DNA of 64,000 nucleotides, taken from IMG/VR virus record IMGVR_UViG_3300036832_000855, positions 58,420 through 122,419 of that record. The stretch is one strand, 5' to 3'. Each line of letters begins with the position of its first letter. Position 1 is the stretch's first letter. The DNA comes from a virus. Positions 1 through 9,286 of this stretch are shown one piece after another. A program made the position numbers and the translations under genes. The notes below the pieces were generated by a model. That model ran no database searches. It was not told where the DNA came from and worked only from the letters and a program-made list of their open reading frames with translations.

Positions 1-2279
1 ACCACGTTAGATGTGAGTCCGGTGCCCACGGTGGCCACAGTGCCGTTCTTCTGAACCCAAATCTGGATGCTCTGGCCCGCCGCGGCCTGCTGCACAGAGC
101 CCTCGATGTGGTAGTAGCCAGCCGTCTGGATCTGGATGCGGCCATTAGCGGTGCTGACAAGTCCAGACGTGTCGTAGCTGGCCGCGTCGAGCGGGATCTT
201 CTGCCATGAACTCGCAGTGACCGACAGGGCGGCACTCCGGTACGCGCGCGCCGCTATCGCCCCGGTAGTCAGGCCGCTCTGGAGCTGCGCCTGCTGGCCG
301 ACCTGAACGACGGAGAGGTAGTTACTCCAGGTGCCGACTATGTTCATCGCGACGGCTGTACTCGCGTTCCAGGCGCCGAGTTGGAGATAGTCGCCCGCGT
401 TGCACTGGATCACGTCCGAACCGACCGACTCTTGATTCACGGTTCCGACACCGCTACCCGTCGCCACCTGTGCGCCGTTCTTGAACAGCAGCGCTAGGCA
501 CGACGCGGAGCCGATGATGGCGAAGTTGCACTGGTAATAGCCAGTCACAGGACAGGTGTAGCGGTTGGTCGAGAGTGAGAAGTTCCCAGCGGGGTCGAAG
601 CTAATGGTGTCAACGGGAACTGCCGCAGCGGTAGAGGCGGGAATCGTGTACGCAGCACCACGGTACGCCCGCGCTGCGCTCGTGACCGCCGGGCTGCTCG
701 GCAGCGCCGACACCATCGAGACGGCGAGGAAGTTGCGCCAGGGCGTAGTCGATAGCGCTTGACTTGTGCCGCCCGGAGTCCAGACGTAAAGCTCTAGGTA
801 ATCACCCACGTTCAGTTGCAGGGTGTCGCTCAGCACGGCACCGGTCCCGCCCGAGCCGCTGGCGATGATGTTGCCCTCACTGCCCTCGACGCCATTTCGG
901 TTCACGTAGATCTGCATGGACCCGGAAGTCATGCTTCCGGCCATCACCTCGGCGTCGATCTGGTAGTAGCCCGCGGTCTGGATCTGGATGCGGTTATTCG
1001 CGAGCTGCACAAGGCCGCTCGTGTCGTAGTTGATCGCGTCGAGCGGAATCTTCTGCGCACCACCGGTCAGCGTGAACGCACCGCTACGGTACGCCCGCGC
1101 GGCAACCGCCCCGGTGGTGAGGCCACTCGCGAGCTGTGTCGTCTGACCGACCATCGAGACCGAGAAGTAACAGCCGCTACTGCTCGGGTAGATCGGCTTC
1201 GCCGCTGCGTAGGTCCAGAACTCTAGATAGTCCCCGGCGTTGCAGAACACGATGTCGCTGACCGTTGCCCCGGCCTCGACAGGGTTGGCAGCGACCGTCG
1301 CACCCGACGCCGCCGAGGTGCCGTTCTTGTAGATCGCGGCGACGTAAGAGTCGGTCGTCGTGACATCGTTCACAGTGAACCCGGCGTTACACTGGTAGTA
1401 CCCGGTGGCAGGCACGGTGTAGCGGCTGTTCGCCAAGTTGAAACACGCACCGGGGTCGTAGGCGATCGTGTCTACTGGAAACTTCGTCCATCCGGTTCCC
1501 AGCGTGTATGCGGCGCTGCGCCATGCCCTCGCCTGCGTGACCGGCGAGACCGTCCCCGAGATCGAGGAGACGAGGGACGCGGAGAGGTAGTTGCTGGCGG
1601 CGTTGCCGGTGTACGTGTTGACGGCACCGGGCGAGTTCTGGAGCGCGTACAGCTCCAGGTAGTCGCCAGCGTTGCACTGGACGACGTCAGCTACAGCCGC
1701 GCCGTAGTCCTGACCTGACGAGGTCGCGGCGAATATGCCGCCTGTAGTGACACGAACGCCGTTCTTGTAGATCGCCGCTATGCACTCACCCGTCGCGCCC
1801 CCGGACGGCCCGCCGGACCATGCGCCCTCAACCTGGTAGTAGCCCGCGGTCTGAACCTGAATGCGACCGCTGGCGATGCTGACCATTCCGCTCGTATCAA
1901 AGACGGTCGTGTCGACCGCGATCTTCGTCCATGTCGCACCCGACGGAAGGCTCACCGCCGCGTTGCGGTACGCGCGCGCCGCCACGGCCAGCGCCGGGAT
2001 GCTCACGTCCGAGGAGTTCGCCCCCGAGTTGTCGACCGTCGTGACCCCAGCGCCCTTGAAGTTCAGGTTCGTCCGGGCAGGAAGGCTCGCGCCCTGGTTC
2101 TGAATCGTGTGCCCAGCACCGCCGCCGCCCCCGCTGCCCCCGGTCGCGGACACCCACGTAGACCCGTTCCACCAGTAGAGGATGTTCGCCCCGGTGTCGT
2201 AGTACATCTCGCCATTCGCGGGCGACGCCGGGGCTCCAGCCAGGCGCGGCGGATGCAGGCGGCCAATGGTGTCGGGCAT
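1..2279 (-). CDS. tail fibre protein with repeated C1q-like domains (3' end outside window)
   Basis: The reading frame is open from an ATG at 2279 to the window edge (759 codons, no stop), so the C-terminus is missing. Residues 1-45 hold a conserved anchor (PRLAGAPASPANGEMYY, then WWNG and W) shared with the next two genes. After a Gly-rich linker a unit of about 144 residues repeats at roughly residues 100, 250, 393, 535 and 676. Each unit starts ARAxRxxA, then WxKxPxDxxxxD, GYYQ (GYYH in the fifth) and YKNG-like strands ending in CNAGDYLEL-like motifs. This pattern resembles C1q/TNF-like jelly rolls used by phage fibres to bind carbohydrate or protein receptors (inference). The units are also similar at DNA level, which favours recombination between them. 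Confidence 0.85.
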   Translation of the reverse strand, partial: MPDTIGRLHPPRLAGAPASPANGEMYYDTGANILYWWNGSTWVSATGGSGGGGGAGHTIQNQGASLPARTNLNFKGAGVTTVDNSGANSSDVSIPALAVAARAYRNAAVSLPSGATWTKIAVDTTVFDTSGMVSIASGRIQVQTAGYYQVEGAWSGGPSGGATGECIAAIYKNGVRVTTGGIFAATSSGQDYGAAVADVVQCNAGDYLELYALQNSPGAVNTYTGNAASNYLSASLVSSISGTVSPVTQARAWRSAAYTLGTGWTKFPVDTIAYDPGACFNLANSRYTVPATGYYQCNAGFTVNDVTTTDSYVAAIYKNGTSAASGATVAANPVEAGATVSDIVFCNAGDYLEFWTYAAAKPIYPSSSGCYFSVSMVGQTTQLASGLTTGAVAARAYRSGAFTLTGGAQKIPLDAINYDTSGLVQLANNRIQIQTAGYYQIDAEVMAGSMTSGSMQIYVNRNGVEGSEGNIIASGSGGTGAVLSDTLQLNVGDYLELYVWTPGGTSQALSTTPWRNFLAVSMVSALPSSPAVTSAARAYRGAAYTIPASTAAAVPVDTISFDPAGNFSLSTNRYTCPVTGYYQCNFAIIGSASCLALLFKNGAQVATGSGVGTVNQESVGSDVIQCNAGDYLQLGAWNASTAVAMNIVGTWSNYLSVVQVGQQAQLQSGLTTGAIAARAYRSAALSVTASSWQKIPLDAASYDTSGLVSTANGRIQIQTAGYYHIEGSVQQAAAGQSIQIWVQKNGTVATVGTGLTSNV

Positions 2280-2293
2280 CGGTGTCGCTCTCC

Positions 2294-5200
2294 CTAGTTC
2301 ACGATCTTCAAGCTGGCCCTGCCAACGGCAGTCGCGCCCGCTGCGACCACCCCACCCGCCGTATTCCAGTACCCGACCAGAAGCGACGTGATGTTCGTCG
2401 CTCCGTCCCACCAGTTCACGCCGCCGCGCCAGGTCATGCAATAGCTGGGCTGACCTGCCGGAACGAACGACCCCGAATGGTTGCTGCTGCGGCCCATCGC
2501 TTGCGGCGGGTTGATCGCCAGCGCCGAGATGCGCGTCTCCGAGTGCAGGCGCCCGCCGGTGTTCCAGTCGGAATGCCCGGCCGGAAACCCGTACGGCGGA
2601 CAGCTACTCTTGCCCAGCCCATCGTTCGTGAACGTGGTCCCGTCCGTCGTGAACGTTCGGTTCTCAGCCCACTGGTTGAACCCGCTGTACTGACCATTCG
2701 GCTGGATGAAGCAATACCAGTTGGCGGCTGCGCCGGTGACGATTATGTCGAGGACGACCTCGTACAGCACGTCCCGATTGCCATCCAGGCCGGTGAACGT
2801 GCACAGGACCGGAGTCCCCGTCACGTTGATCATCTGCACCGTCGGCGCTTGCGCGACCCCGGCCGACACCTTCCACGTCTGGTCGACCCATACGCCGCTG
2901 GTTCGTTTGAACACTTCGCTGTCGGACGTTCTCACGGCCATGTCGTTGTCGATCTCGCCGACAAACGAACCGACAGCGGGGGTGCCCGCCCCGTTGTACG
3001 AATACCAGTTCGACCCGCGTGTGCCGACCGCGTAGGTCGTCACCGCGTCGGTGTCGAACTCGACGTTCGAGAGGCTGAGATAAGCATTGCTTGCATTCGC
3101 GGCCTGCACTTGGCCATCGGTGCCGACGTTGATTCGGACGTGCGCGTTGGAGTTCGTGTCGCAGGCGATGATCAGCGGAGCGGGCGGGCGATAGCCAGGC
3201 GGCAGCGTGAAGATCGTCGCCGCAGCCGTCCCACCTGCGACGAGACCCCTGACCTGAACCCTGCCATCGGGATACTTGCGGAACGACAACTGCTCGAACG
3301 AAGTCCTCACCGAGTAGTTGACCCAGGCGTTCTGGAACGCAGGCTCGCCGGAGCCTCCCACCCAGTGCCACGTGTCCATCGTCGCCATGCCGGTCGACTG
3401 CTTCCAGTTCTGATCGGTCCACACCCCGTTGATGCGCCGGAAGACCTCGCCGTCCGATGCCCGCACGGCCATGTCGCCGTCCAGCTCGTTCAGGAACGTA
3501 CCCGCCGCGGGCGTCCCGGCGCCGGTGTACGTGAACCAGTTCGAGCCGCGCTGCCCTTGCGGGCCGGGCCCTGCCGTGATCAGCACTACCGACATGAACG
3601 TCATCTGCGCGTTGATCTGAACCGCTGTGCCCTGCTGGTTGAAGACCCACAGTTCCAGGTAGTCACCGGCGATGCACTGGATCGTGTCGGCGTACGTGAG
3701 GCTGTCGCCTTGCTGCACAGCGGTAATCGGCCCGCCGTAGCCGTACAGCGCGCCGTTCTTGTACATCCCGACCGCGTAGTTCGTATACGTCCCCGTGCCG
3801 CTCATGGTGGACATGACGCTTGCGCTCACCTGGTACACGCCAGGAGTCGCAATGTTGAATCGGCCTTGCGACGTGTTGACCAAGCTTGCCGTGTCGTAGG
3901 AGACCGCTGCCATCGGTACCTTCGTCCAGGCGTTGGCAGCGGGCGTAAGTGCAGCGGTGGGATACCCCCGCGCTGCCACGACCGGCGCGGTCGACCGATT
4001 CGTGTAGTTCTGGTCGACCCAGACCCCGTTGACCCGCTGGAACTCCTCGCCGTCCGACTTGCGGATGGCCCAGTCGCCGTCCAGCTCCCCAACGAACGTG
4101 CCCGCTGCCGGGGTGCCGACCCCGTTGTACATGAACCACGTTGCGCCTCGCAGGCCCGTCGCGCCCTGCAGCGCGCCGCCCGAGTTGACCTGCACGCCGG
4201 TTACTTTGACGATCAGGGCCACGGCGCACCAGGGCGGCATGTTCTCGTGAGTGCTGCCGCTTCCGTCGTTGTTGATCCCGAGCGCGGGCACCGAATGGGC
4301 GTGGTTCGAGTTGTTGTACGAGTTCGACTGCCAGTCCGTGTTACTCGTGGTGTTATGCGTGTGATTCGCGCTGATCCCGCTCGTGTTTGACCCACCGCCA
4401 ATCGTCGCGCAGCCCTGGCCCCCGGACTGGGTCACTGGCGAGTTGTTCGCCGACAACGACAGGCTGTGCGAGTGGTCGTTCGACACGTAGCCCGTGTTGA
4501 AGTTGACGTTGTGGTAGTGGTTCGTATCGGCGTAACCGCTGGTACCGCCACCAGTCGCACCGCCGTGGTTATGGACGGCCAGCTCGGCCGTGATCAGCGC
4601 GTGGCGCTCCTCGCCGCCGTAGCCAGAGAGCGCGCGGCTAGTCAAGGCCGATCCGCCAGAGATCTTGCCGGTGCCGGACGCTCCGCCGCCGACGCCAACT
4701 CCGGACCCAACGAGCATCCGTCCTCGCAGGTCCGGGATGTTGAACGACGCGCCGTCCGGCAGACCCCACGGCGAGCCGGTGCTGCCAAGCGCGGTGAACA
4801 GGTCGGGGTAGGCGGCACGGTTCAGTGCCCGCCCGTCGGCCAGCATCCAGTTGGTCGGGATCGCCGCGCCCGTCCAGGCCTTGACCGTGCCGACCGGATC
4901 GGTGTCGTAGATGTTGCCGGTCGTCTTGTAGTTCTGGTCAATCCAAGACCCAGCGACGCGCTGGAACACCTCGTTGTCGGCGGCACGCACGCACAGGTCG
5001 CCGTTCAACTCGCCCGTGAACGTCCCGGGCGGTGGCGTGCCAAGGCTGGTGTACGTGTACCACAGCGAGCCGCGCGTTCCGGTCGGGCCCTGAGCCCCGG
5101 CGCCGGACAGCACCACAACGGTGTACTGGCCCGATGCCGGGACGCTCGTGGTGCGCACCGTCACCGTGCTGTTGTCGGTGTGCTCAACGTCGGCCTCGAC

Positions 5201-5467
5201 GTCGTCGTACGGCGGGGCCGAGCGGTAGACGCGAACGATCACGTTCCGCGCGCCGAGGTTGTGGGTGACGACGAACGTCTGGCTTGCGCCGTCGCCGATC
5301 AACTGCGAGTACGCCGTGCCGCTACCGGCCTGCGCCGACACCCAGATGGTGCCGTTCCACCAGAACAGGATGTTGGAGCCCGTGTCGTAGTACATCTGCC
5401 CGAGCGCAGGCGAGGCGGGGGCGGCGGACGCGCGGGGAGGTCTGAGGGTTCCGGTGATGTCAGGCAT
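2294..5467 (-). CDS. tail fibre protein with tail-collar domain
   Basis: 1057 residues. The N-terminal anchor (APASPALGQMYYDTGSN, WWNG) matches the neighbouring fibres. A phage tail-collar-like domain lies at about 190-420: VGTVKAW, an ADG/LNRAAYPDLF stretch, NIPDLRGRMLVG, a His-rich insert and a terminal ENMPPW/ALIVKV strand. A short module (GxRGSxW, GTPxxGTF, GELDGD, RxSDGEVFQR, W.DQN) occurs four times at about residues 130, 440, 640 and 817, acting as a spacer between globular domains. One C1q-like unit lies at about 510-630. It sits 3 bases from the upstream fibre gene, so it is co-transcribed. The role is probably adsorption or the distal fibre; the receptor is unknown. Confidence 0.88.
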   Translation of the reverse strand: MPDITGTLRPPRASAAPASPALGQMYYDTGSNILFWWNGTIWVSAQAGSGTAYSQLIGDGASQTFVVTHNLGARNVIVRVYRSAPPYDDVEADVEHTDNSTVTVRTTSVPASGQYTVVVLSGAGAQGPTGTRGSLWYTYTSLGTPPPGTFTGELNGDLCVRAADNEVFQRVAGSWIDQNYKTTGNIYDTDPVGTVKAWTGAAIPTNWMLADGRALNRAAYPDLFTALGSTGSPWGLPDGASFNIPDLRGRMLVGSGVGVGGGASGTGKISGGSALTSRALSGYGGEERHALITAELAVHNHGGATGGGTSGYADTNHYHNVNFNTGYVSNDHSHSLSLSANNSPVTQSGGQGCATIGGGSNTSGISANHTHNTTSNTDWQSNSYNNSNHAHSVPALGINNDGSGSTHENMPPWCAVALIVKVTGVQVNSGGALQGATGLRGATWFMYNGVGTPAAGTFVGELDGDWAIRKSDGEEFQRVNGVWVDQNYTNRSTAPVVAARGYPTAALTPAANAWTKVPMAAVSYDTASLVNTSQGRFNIATPGVYQVSASVMSTMSGTGTYTNYAVGMYKNGALYGYGGPITAVQQGDSLTYADTIQCIAGDYLELWVFNQQGTAVQINAQMTFMSVVLITAGPGPQGQRGSNWFTYTGAGTPAAGTFLNELDGDMAVRASDGEVFRRINGVWTDQNWKQSTGMATMDTWHWVGGSGEPAFQNAWVNYSVRTSFEQLSFRKYPDGRVQVRGLVAGGTAAATIFTLPPGYRPPAPLIIACDTNSNAHVRINVGTDGQVQAANASNAYLSLSNVEFDTDAVTTYAVGTRGSNWYSYNGAGTPAVGSFVGEIDNDMAVRTSDSEVFKRTSGVWVDQTWKVSAGVAQAPTVQMINVTGTPVLCTFTGLDGNRDVLYEVVLDIIVTGAAANWYCFIQPNGQYSGFNQWAENRTFTTDGTTFTNDGLGKSSCPPYGFPAGHSDWNTGGRLHSETRISALAINPPQAMGRSSNHSGSFVPAGQPSYCMTWRGGVNWWDGATNITSLLVGYWNTAGGVVAAGATAVGRASLKIVN

Positions 5468-5470
5468 GGC

Positions 5471-6808
5471 TCACCCCACCAGGGTCACGAGTTTCGAGTT
5501 CGCAGCAACAGCCGTGCCGTACGTGATCGTCACGTCCCCGTTGGCGGCAACGCTGATGTCGGGGATCTCGACGTTGCCGCTGGTGTTGTCCTGCACCTGC
5601 ACGAGGATGCCCCGGCCCGAGCGCAGACCGTGCGTGGCCTGGGTGATCGTGATCGTGGCGCCCGCGCCGTGCGTGGCGTTGTTGTTGTAGTAGCCGCCCG
5701 CGAGCAGCCCGGTCTCGCGCGCCGCCTTGGCCGTCGTCTGACTGGTGCCGCCGTTAGCAAGCGGCAGTGTGCCTGTGACCACCGCGCTCGACAGGACCAC
5801 CGAGCCGTTGGCGTGCATCGCCGCCGTGACCCCGCCCGCCTTGATCTCCAGGCTGGAGCCTGCGCCCGCCGTGTCGATGCTGGCGTTGTCCACCAGCGCG
5901 CTGATCGTGTTCCCCGCCTTCGTCAGACCCGCCCCGGCGGTGATCTGGTAGGCGCCGGTGAACTGCACCCAGGTCACGGCCGTGGTGTTGAGCGTGCCGC
6001 CGGGGTCGGCGGTGCAGACCCAGCCGCTGTCGGACTGGCCGCCCTGCTCGACCCAGCAGTAGGCCGAGATCATCTCGGTCCAGGAGTCGTTATCGGCCGC
6101 GCGCACCCAAGCGCCCGTGGCGGCCACGTAGATCCCGTTCTGGCTCGTCGTCGTCTGGTTCTTGACGAGCACGCGGTCGTTCGCGAGCGTGGTGTACCCG
6201 TCGATGGCTTGCAGCCCAGACAGCGTGATGTTGGCGGTTGTGGCGCACACGACGGCCTGCTTGGCGGTCAGCCCCGCGGCGACGCTGTCGACGTAGTTCT
6301 TGGTGGCGGCGTCCTGCGCGACGCTCGGGTCGGCCAGCGTGGTGATCCGCTGCGAGCCGAACGACACCGGCGCGGTCGGAGCTACGAGCTGGTCGATGCG
6401 GCCGTTGCCTGGGAACGCCTGCTGCGCACCCAGCCCGAGCGTCCGCATCGAGTAGGTGCCGACGATCCCGTCCTTGTTCGCGCCCGCCACGTCAACATCG
6501 GTGATCGTGCCGTCGAGGATCTTGGCCGAGGTGACCGCACCGTTCGCGATCGTTGGCGTGGTGGCGCTGCCCGTCAGATCCCCGGCGAGCTGGATAACGC
6601 CCTTGCTCCCGGTCGTCGCGTCCGGTGGGGAATACCCGCCCAGCGCGCTGATCCACGCGGACCCGTTCCACCACCACAGCGTGTTGTTCGCCGTGTTGTA
6701 GTAGAGCTGACCAGTGACCGGCGATGCGGGCGCCGTACCAAGCTGGTGGGCACGGAGCTGCTTACCCTCGTACTGACTGAAGTCAAGTGGTGCGCCGAGA
6801 ACGGGCAT
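5471..6808 (-). CDS. tail fibre protein
   Basis: 445 residues. It carries the same anchor as the two downstream fibres (LGTAPASPVTGQLYY, WWWNGSAW at about 25-55). Next come a LAGDLTGSATTPTIANGAV-type stretch and a DAATKNYVDS element, which are typical of phage fibre shafts, then an NGIYVAATGAWVRAADNDSW module near 220 that is common in phage appendage proteins. Its start overlaps the stop of the upstream gene by one base. Three consecutive genes with one anchor suggest that they dock at one baseplate site or are alternative fibres (inference). Confidence 0.85.
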   Translation of the reverse strand: MPVLGAPLDFSQYEGKQLRAHQLGTAPASPVTGQLYYNTANNTLWWWNGSAWISALGGYSPPDATTGSKGVIQLAGDLTGSATTPTIANGAVTSAKILDGTITDVDVAGANKDGIVGTYSMRTLGLGAQQAFPGNGRIDQLVAPTAPVSFGSQRITTLADPSVAQDAATKNYVDSVAAGLTAKQAVVCATTANITLSGLQAIDGYTTLANDRVLVKNQTTTSQNGIYVAATGAWVRAADNDSWTEMISAYCWVEQGGQSDSGWVCTADPGGTLNTTAVTWVQFTGAYQITAGAGLTKAGNTISALVDNASIDTAGAGSSLEIKAGGVTAAMHANGSVVLSSAVVTGTLPLANGGTSQTTAKAARETGLLAGGYYNNNATHGAGATITITQATHGLRSGRGILVQVQDNTSGNVEIPDISVAANGDVTITYGTAVAANSKLVTLVG

Positions 6809-7359
6809 CAGTTCATATATGCCTTCCCAGAGGTCGCAGAGCCGAAGGTGACCGAGAGCGAGTTGACGTCGAAGTAACGCACGTCTGGGATCACGACGGA
6901 GTTACCGGAATCGACGACCATCACGGACGGATACTTGCCGAGGTTGTGTACGACGTTCCAGGTGACCGCCGCCGTCACCTGGGTGTAAACGTAGGTGGCG
7001 TCCTCGATCGACACCGTGTCGGTCCCTGGTGGTCCCTGCGGTCCGGGAGGGCCCGGCGCCCCGCCACCGATCGGTGGCACCTTCCGGTCCGAAACGACAT
7101 CAACCGCCACCCAAGCATCGCCCACGGCGTGCAGCAGCAGGAGATCGTCGTTGTACAGGCCGACCGACTGGCGGTAGGCGCTGAGCGTCTGCGACACCGT
7201 GAAGTCGTCGCCCTCGAACAAGTTGTGGTCGTAGTCATGAACATCGAGGGTCAGCGGGCTCGTGTCGATGACCGTCGCCCAGTGCGAGCCCTTGTGCTTC
7301 TCGACCAGCCGCTGCCCGTGCTTGGCCAGCGCGTCACGCAGCTCGATCTTCCCGCTCAT
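6808..7359 (-). CDS. tail protein with short collagen-like linker
   Basis: 183 residues from the ATG at 7359 (MSGKIELRDAL). The frame is open upstream, but this start gives the ATGA overlap with the preceding gene. The N-terminal half is globular (VIDTSPLTLDVHDYDHNLFEGDDF). A Gly-Pro-Pro run follows at about 100-115 (GAPGPPGPQGPPGTD). The C-terminal portion (WNVVHNLGKYPSVMVVDSGN) resembles short beta-rich modules also present in the 1057-residue fibre. It lies between baseplate and fibre genes, so a baseplate-fibre adaptor role is plausible but unproven. Confidence 0.7.
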   Translation of the reverse strand: MSGKIELRDALAKHGQRLVEKHKGSHWATVIDTSPLTLDVHDYDHNLFEGDDFTVSQTLSAYRQSVGLYNDDLLLLHAVGDAWVAVDVVSDRKVPPIGGGAPGPPGPQGPPGTDTVSIEDATYVYTQVTAAVTWNVVHNLGKYPSVMVVDSGNSVVIPDVRYFDVNSLSVTFGSATSGKAYMN

Positions 7360-7703
7360 GTCACCGTCCCGACAGTCGCAGTAATCGGCTCGACCGCCAG
7401 CAGGCAAATCGCCAGGTAGGCGCGCCGGGTGATGCCGAGATCGGTGCCGAGCCCGTCCTGCGACCCGATCACGTACACCGCCACGCTGTCGTTGCCGTAG
7501 CCCACCTCAACCACGTCCCCGACCGAGTTCGCGAGGCCCATCGCCGGGTCGACGACACCGAAGCTGCCGCGCTCATCCGACACCTGCGACCCGTACCAGC
7601 TCACGGTGAAGAAGCCGAGCGGCACAACGATGCCCGTGAACTCGGCCTGGGCGTCGAGGAACGCCTGGCGTCCGGCGAGCACGAGCGGTTCAGGGCCGAG
7701 CAT
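7356..7703 (-). CDS. small baseplate-region protein of unknown function
   Basis: 115 residues starting MLGPEPLVLAGRQAF. The start overlaps the stop of the hub-like gene by one base and the stop overlaps the next start by four (ATGA). The middle is beta-rich (FTVSWYGSQVSDERGSFG) and the C-terminus is a hydrophobic RRAYLAICLLAVEP stretch. I do not recognise the family. Position between the hub protein and fibre genes makes it a baseplate or fibre-attachment component by context only. Confidence 0.65.
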   Translation of the reverse strand: MLGPEPLVLAGRQAFLDAQAEFTGIVVPLGFFTVSWYGSQVSDERGSFGVVDPAMGLANSVGDVVEVGYGNDSVAVYVIGSQDGLGTDLGITRRAYLAICLLAVEPITATVGTVT

Positions 7704-9286
7704 CAGTGCTTCGCCTTCGCGTTCTTGGCCGGGGTCGACGGCTTGTGGTTGGCCTTCCAGTCGCGCAGCGCCTTGTCGATCTGGGCGCGCACCTCGTTCG
7801 GGTCGAGGACGTTGATGAACCCGGTGGTCAAGTCCATCGTGTAGCTCCCGGCGGCAACCGAGTGCGCGGCCGTGGTCACGAACGCGATGCCCTGGTTCGC
7901 GACCGGCATAAACGCGGGCGTGTTCGCGTCCGGCGCCGGGGTGCTCGACCCTGCCGTGCCCGCCGCGGCCTGCGCCGCGAGCGCCGGGTTCGCCTTGCTG
8001 AACATCGTCGGGTCGGCCTGCTCGGCCGCCCGCAGCGCGGCGATGTACGCCTTGCTCTGGCCCTTCGTCCCGGGCGTCGCGAGCGACGTCAACGACACGT
8101 TGGTGTAGCCCTCCTCGGGGATGTCGATGTGGATCGCGTCGCCGCGGCGGATCGTGGCGATTCCCGGATGGTTCAGCTCGGCGGTGCGGATCGGCGTCAG
8201 GCGCTGCGCGAGCGCGCGCTTGGCCAGGATCTGCAGCTCCAGGTGGGAGGACACGTTCCCGAAGTTGACCGTCTTGCGGATGAACCCGAACCGCTTGATC
8301 GCGGCGTTGTTCGTCGTCGTCACGGTGACCTTGCGCGTCTTGCCGCCGTGGCCCTTCATCGTGCCGCGCGCCTCGATTACGGTCGCGAAGCCGGGGTCCT
8401 GACTGCGGGTGAGCGTGGCGTCGAGAAGCTGCTCGCGGAACTTGTAGAGCACGCGGTTGCGGCGCATCGGGATCACCTCCAGCGCCCCGAGCGGGAACTT
8501 GGCGTCTGGCGCGCCCCAGCGAACGATGAACGTGCGCCCGGTGCGCTTGGTCTCCTCGCCGTAGGCGGCGGTGATCACGTGCACCGGCGAGGTCAGCGAC
8601 GTGTCCGAGGTCCCCATCGAGAAGTACGCGGTGCCCTGCGAGAGCGTGCGCACCGGGATCCGGTAGCGCTGGCACACGTCGTGGGCGATCTGGTCGCACC
8701 GCCAGCCCTGCTTGCGCGACGTTTTGCCCGCCGTGTACTTGAAGTCGGCGACCGTCTGCGCGAGCGTCCAGAGGTCGTCGGTGAGGTTCAGGTTCCAGGA
8801 GCCGTCCGACAGCGTCACCGTGTCGGCCGTGCCCGTGTCGTAGCCGGGCCCGACGCGCATCGCCCAGACGTTCGAGAACTGGTTGCCGTAGCCGACCTGG
8901 CAGATGATCACGACCCCGAGCGCGCCGAAGCCTGACTTCTCCTCCCCGCCGAACTTGACGACGCGGGCCGTGAGCGACTCGCCCGGGTAGAGCAACGGCG
9001 CCAGCTTCGAGTATTGGCGCAGCGGCGGCTTGTGCAGCGTGATCGAGCCAGTCATCGCCGCCTGCGTGTTGATGTTCGCGAGGTTGTCGGAGGACTGGTC
9101 CTGCCAGGTGAGGTTGTCGACCAGGCTGGAGATGTCGATGGTCTGGCCCTGACCGCGCGCGAGCAGGCGAACGCGCGTCTTCCAGATGTCCGGCGTGGAG
9201 ATGGTCTGCTCAAGCTGGCCGACGACGAGCTTCTCGAAGTGGATCTCCGCGTGGCGCTCCGCCGGGCTGATCGCTGGCGTGGTCAC
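7703..9286 (-). CDS. baseplate hub-like protein (gpD/XkdQ type)
   Basis: 527 residues from a GTG at 9286 that overlaps the upstream stop (GTGA). The frame stays open upstream, but that stretch is antisense-like shadow of the neighbouring gene. Visible features are an N-terminal beta domain with SSLVDNLTWQDQSSD and ANINTQAAMTGSITL, and a central PGESLTARVVKFGGEE strand. A conserved long helix-strand region follows with SRKQGWRCDQIAHDVCQRY. A C-terminal segment with RGTMKGHGGKTRKV, a long helical LQILAKRALAQRL and GDAIHIDIPEEGY resembles the hub domains of Mu gpD/Bacillus XkdQ-type proteins. It lies just after the LysM protein and tape measure, the usual place for the hub. Confidence 0.72.
   Translation of the reverse strand: MTTPAISPAERHAEIHFEKLVVGQLEQTISTPDIWKTRVRLLARGQGQTIDISSLVDNLTWQDQSSDNLANINTQAAMTGSITLHKPPLRQYSKLAPLLYPGESLTARVVKFGGEEKSGFGALGVVIICQVGYGNQFSNVWAMRVGPGYDTGTADTVTLSDGSWNLNLTDDLWTLAQTVADFKYTAGKTSRKQGWRCDQIAHDVCQRYRIPVRTLSQGTAYFSMGTSDTSLTSPVHVITAAYGEETKRTGRTFIVRWGAPDAKFPLGALEVIPMRRNRVLYKFREQLLDATLTRSQDPGFATVIEARGTMKGHGGKTRKVTVTTTNNAAIKRFGFIRKTVNFGNVSSHLELQILAKRALAQRLTPIRTAELNHPGIATIRRGDAIHIDIPEEGYTNVSLTSLATPGTKGQSKAYIAALRAAEQADPTMFSKANPALAAQAAAGTAGSSTPAPDANTPAFMPVANQGIAFVTTAAHSVAAGSYTMDLTTGFINVLDPNEVRAQIDKALRDWKANHKPSTPAKNAKAKH

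Noticed and set aside
2282-6877. Very long plus-strand open frames opposite the fibre genes (702 and 803 codons)
   Set aside because: Their translations are Arg/Val/Asp-rich and without domain pattern; they are antisense mirrors of high-GC fibre genes whose minus-strand products show clear motifs.
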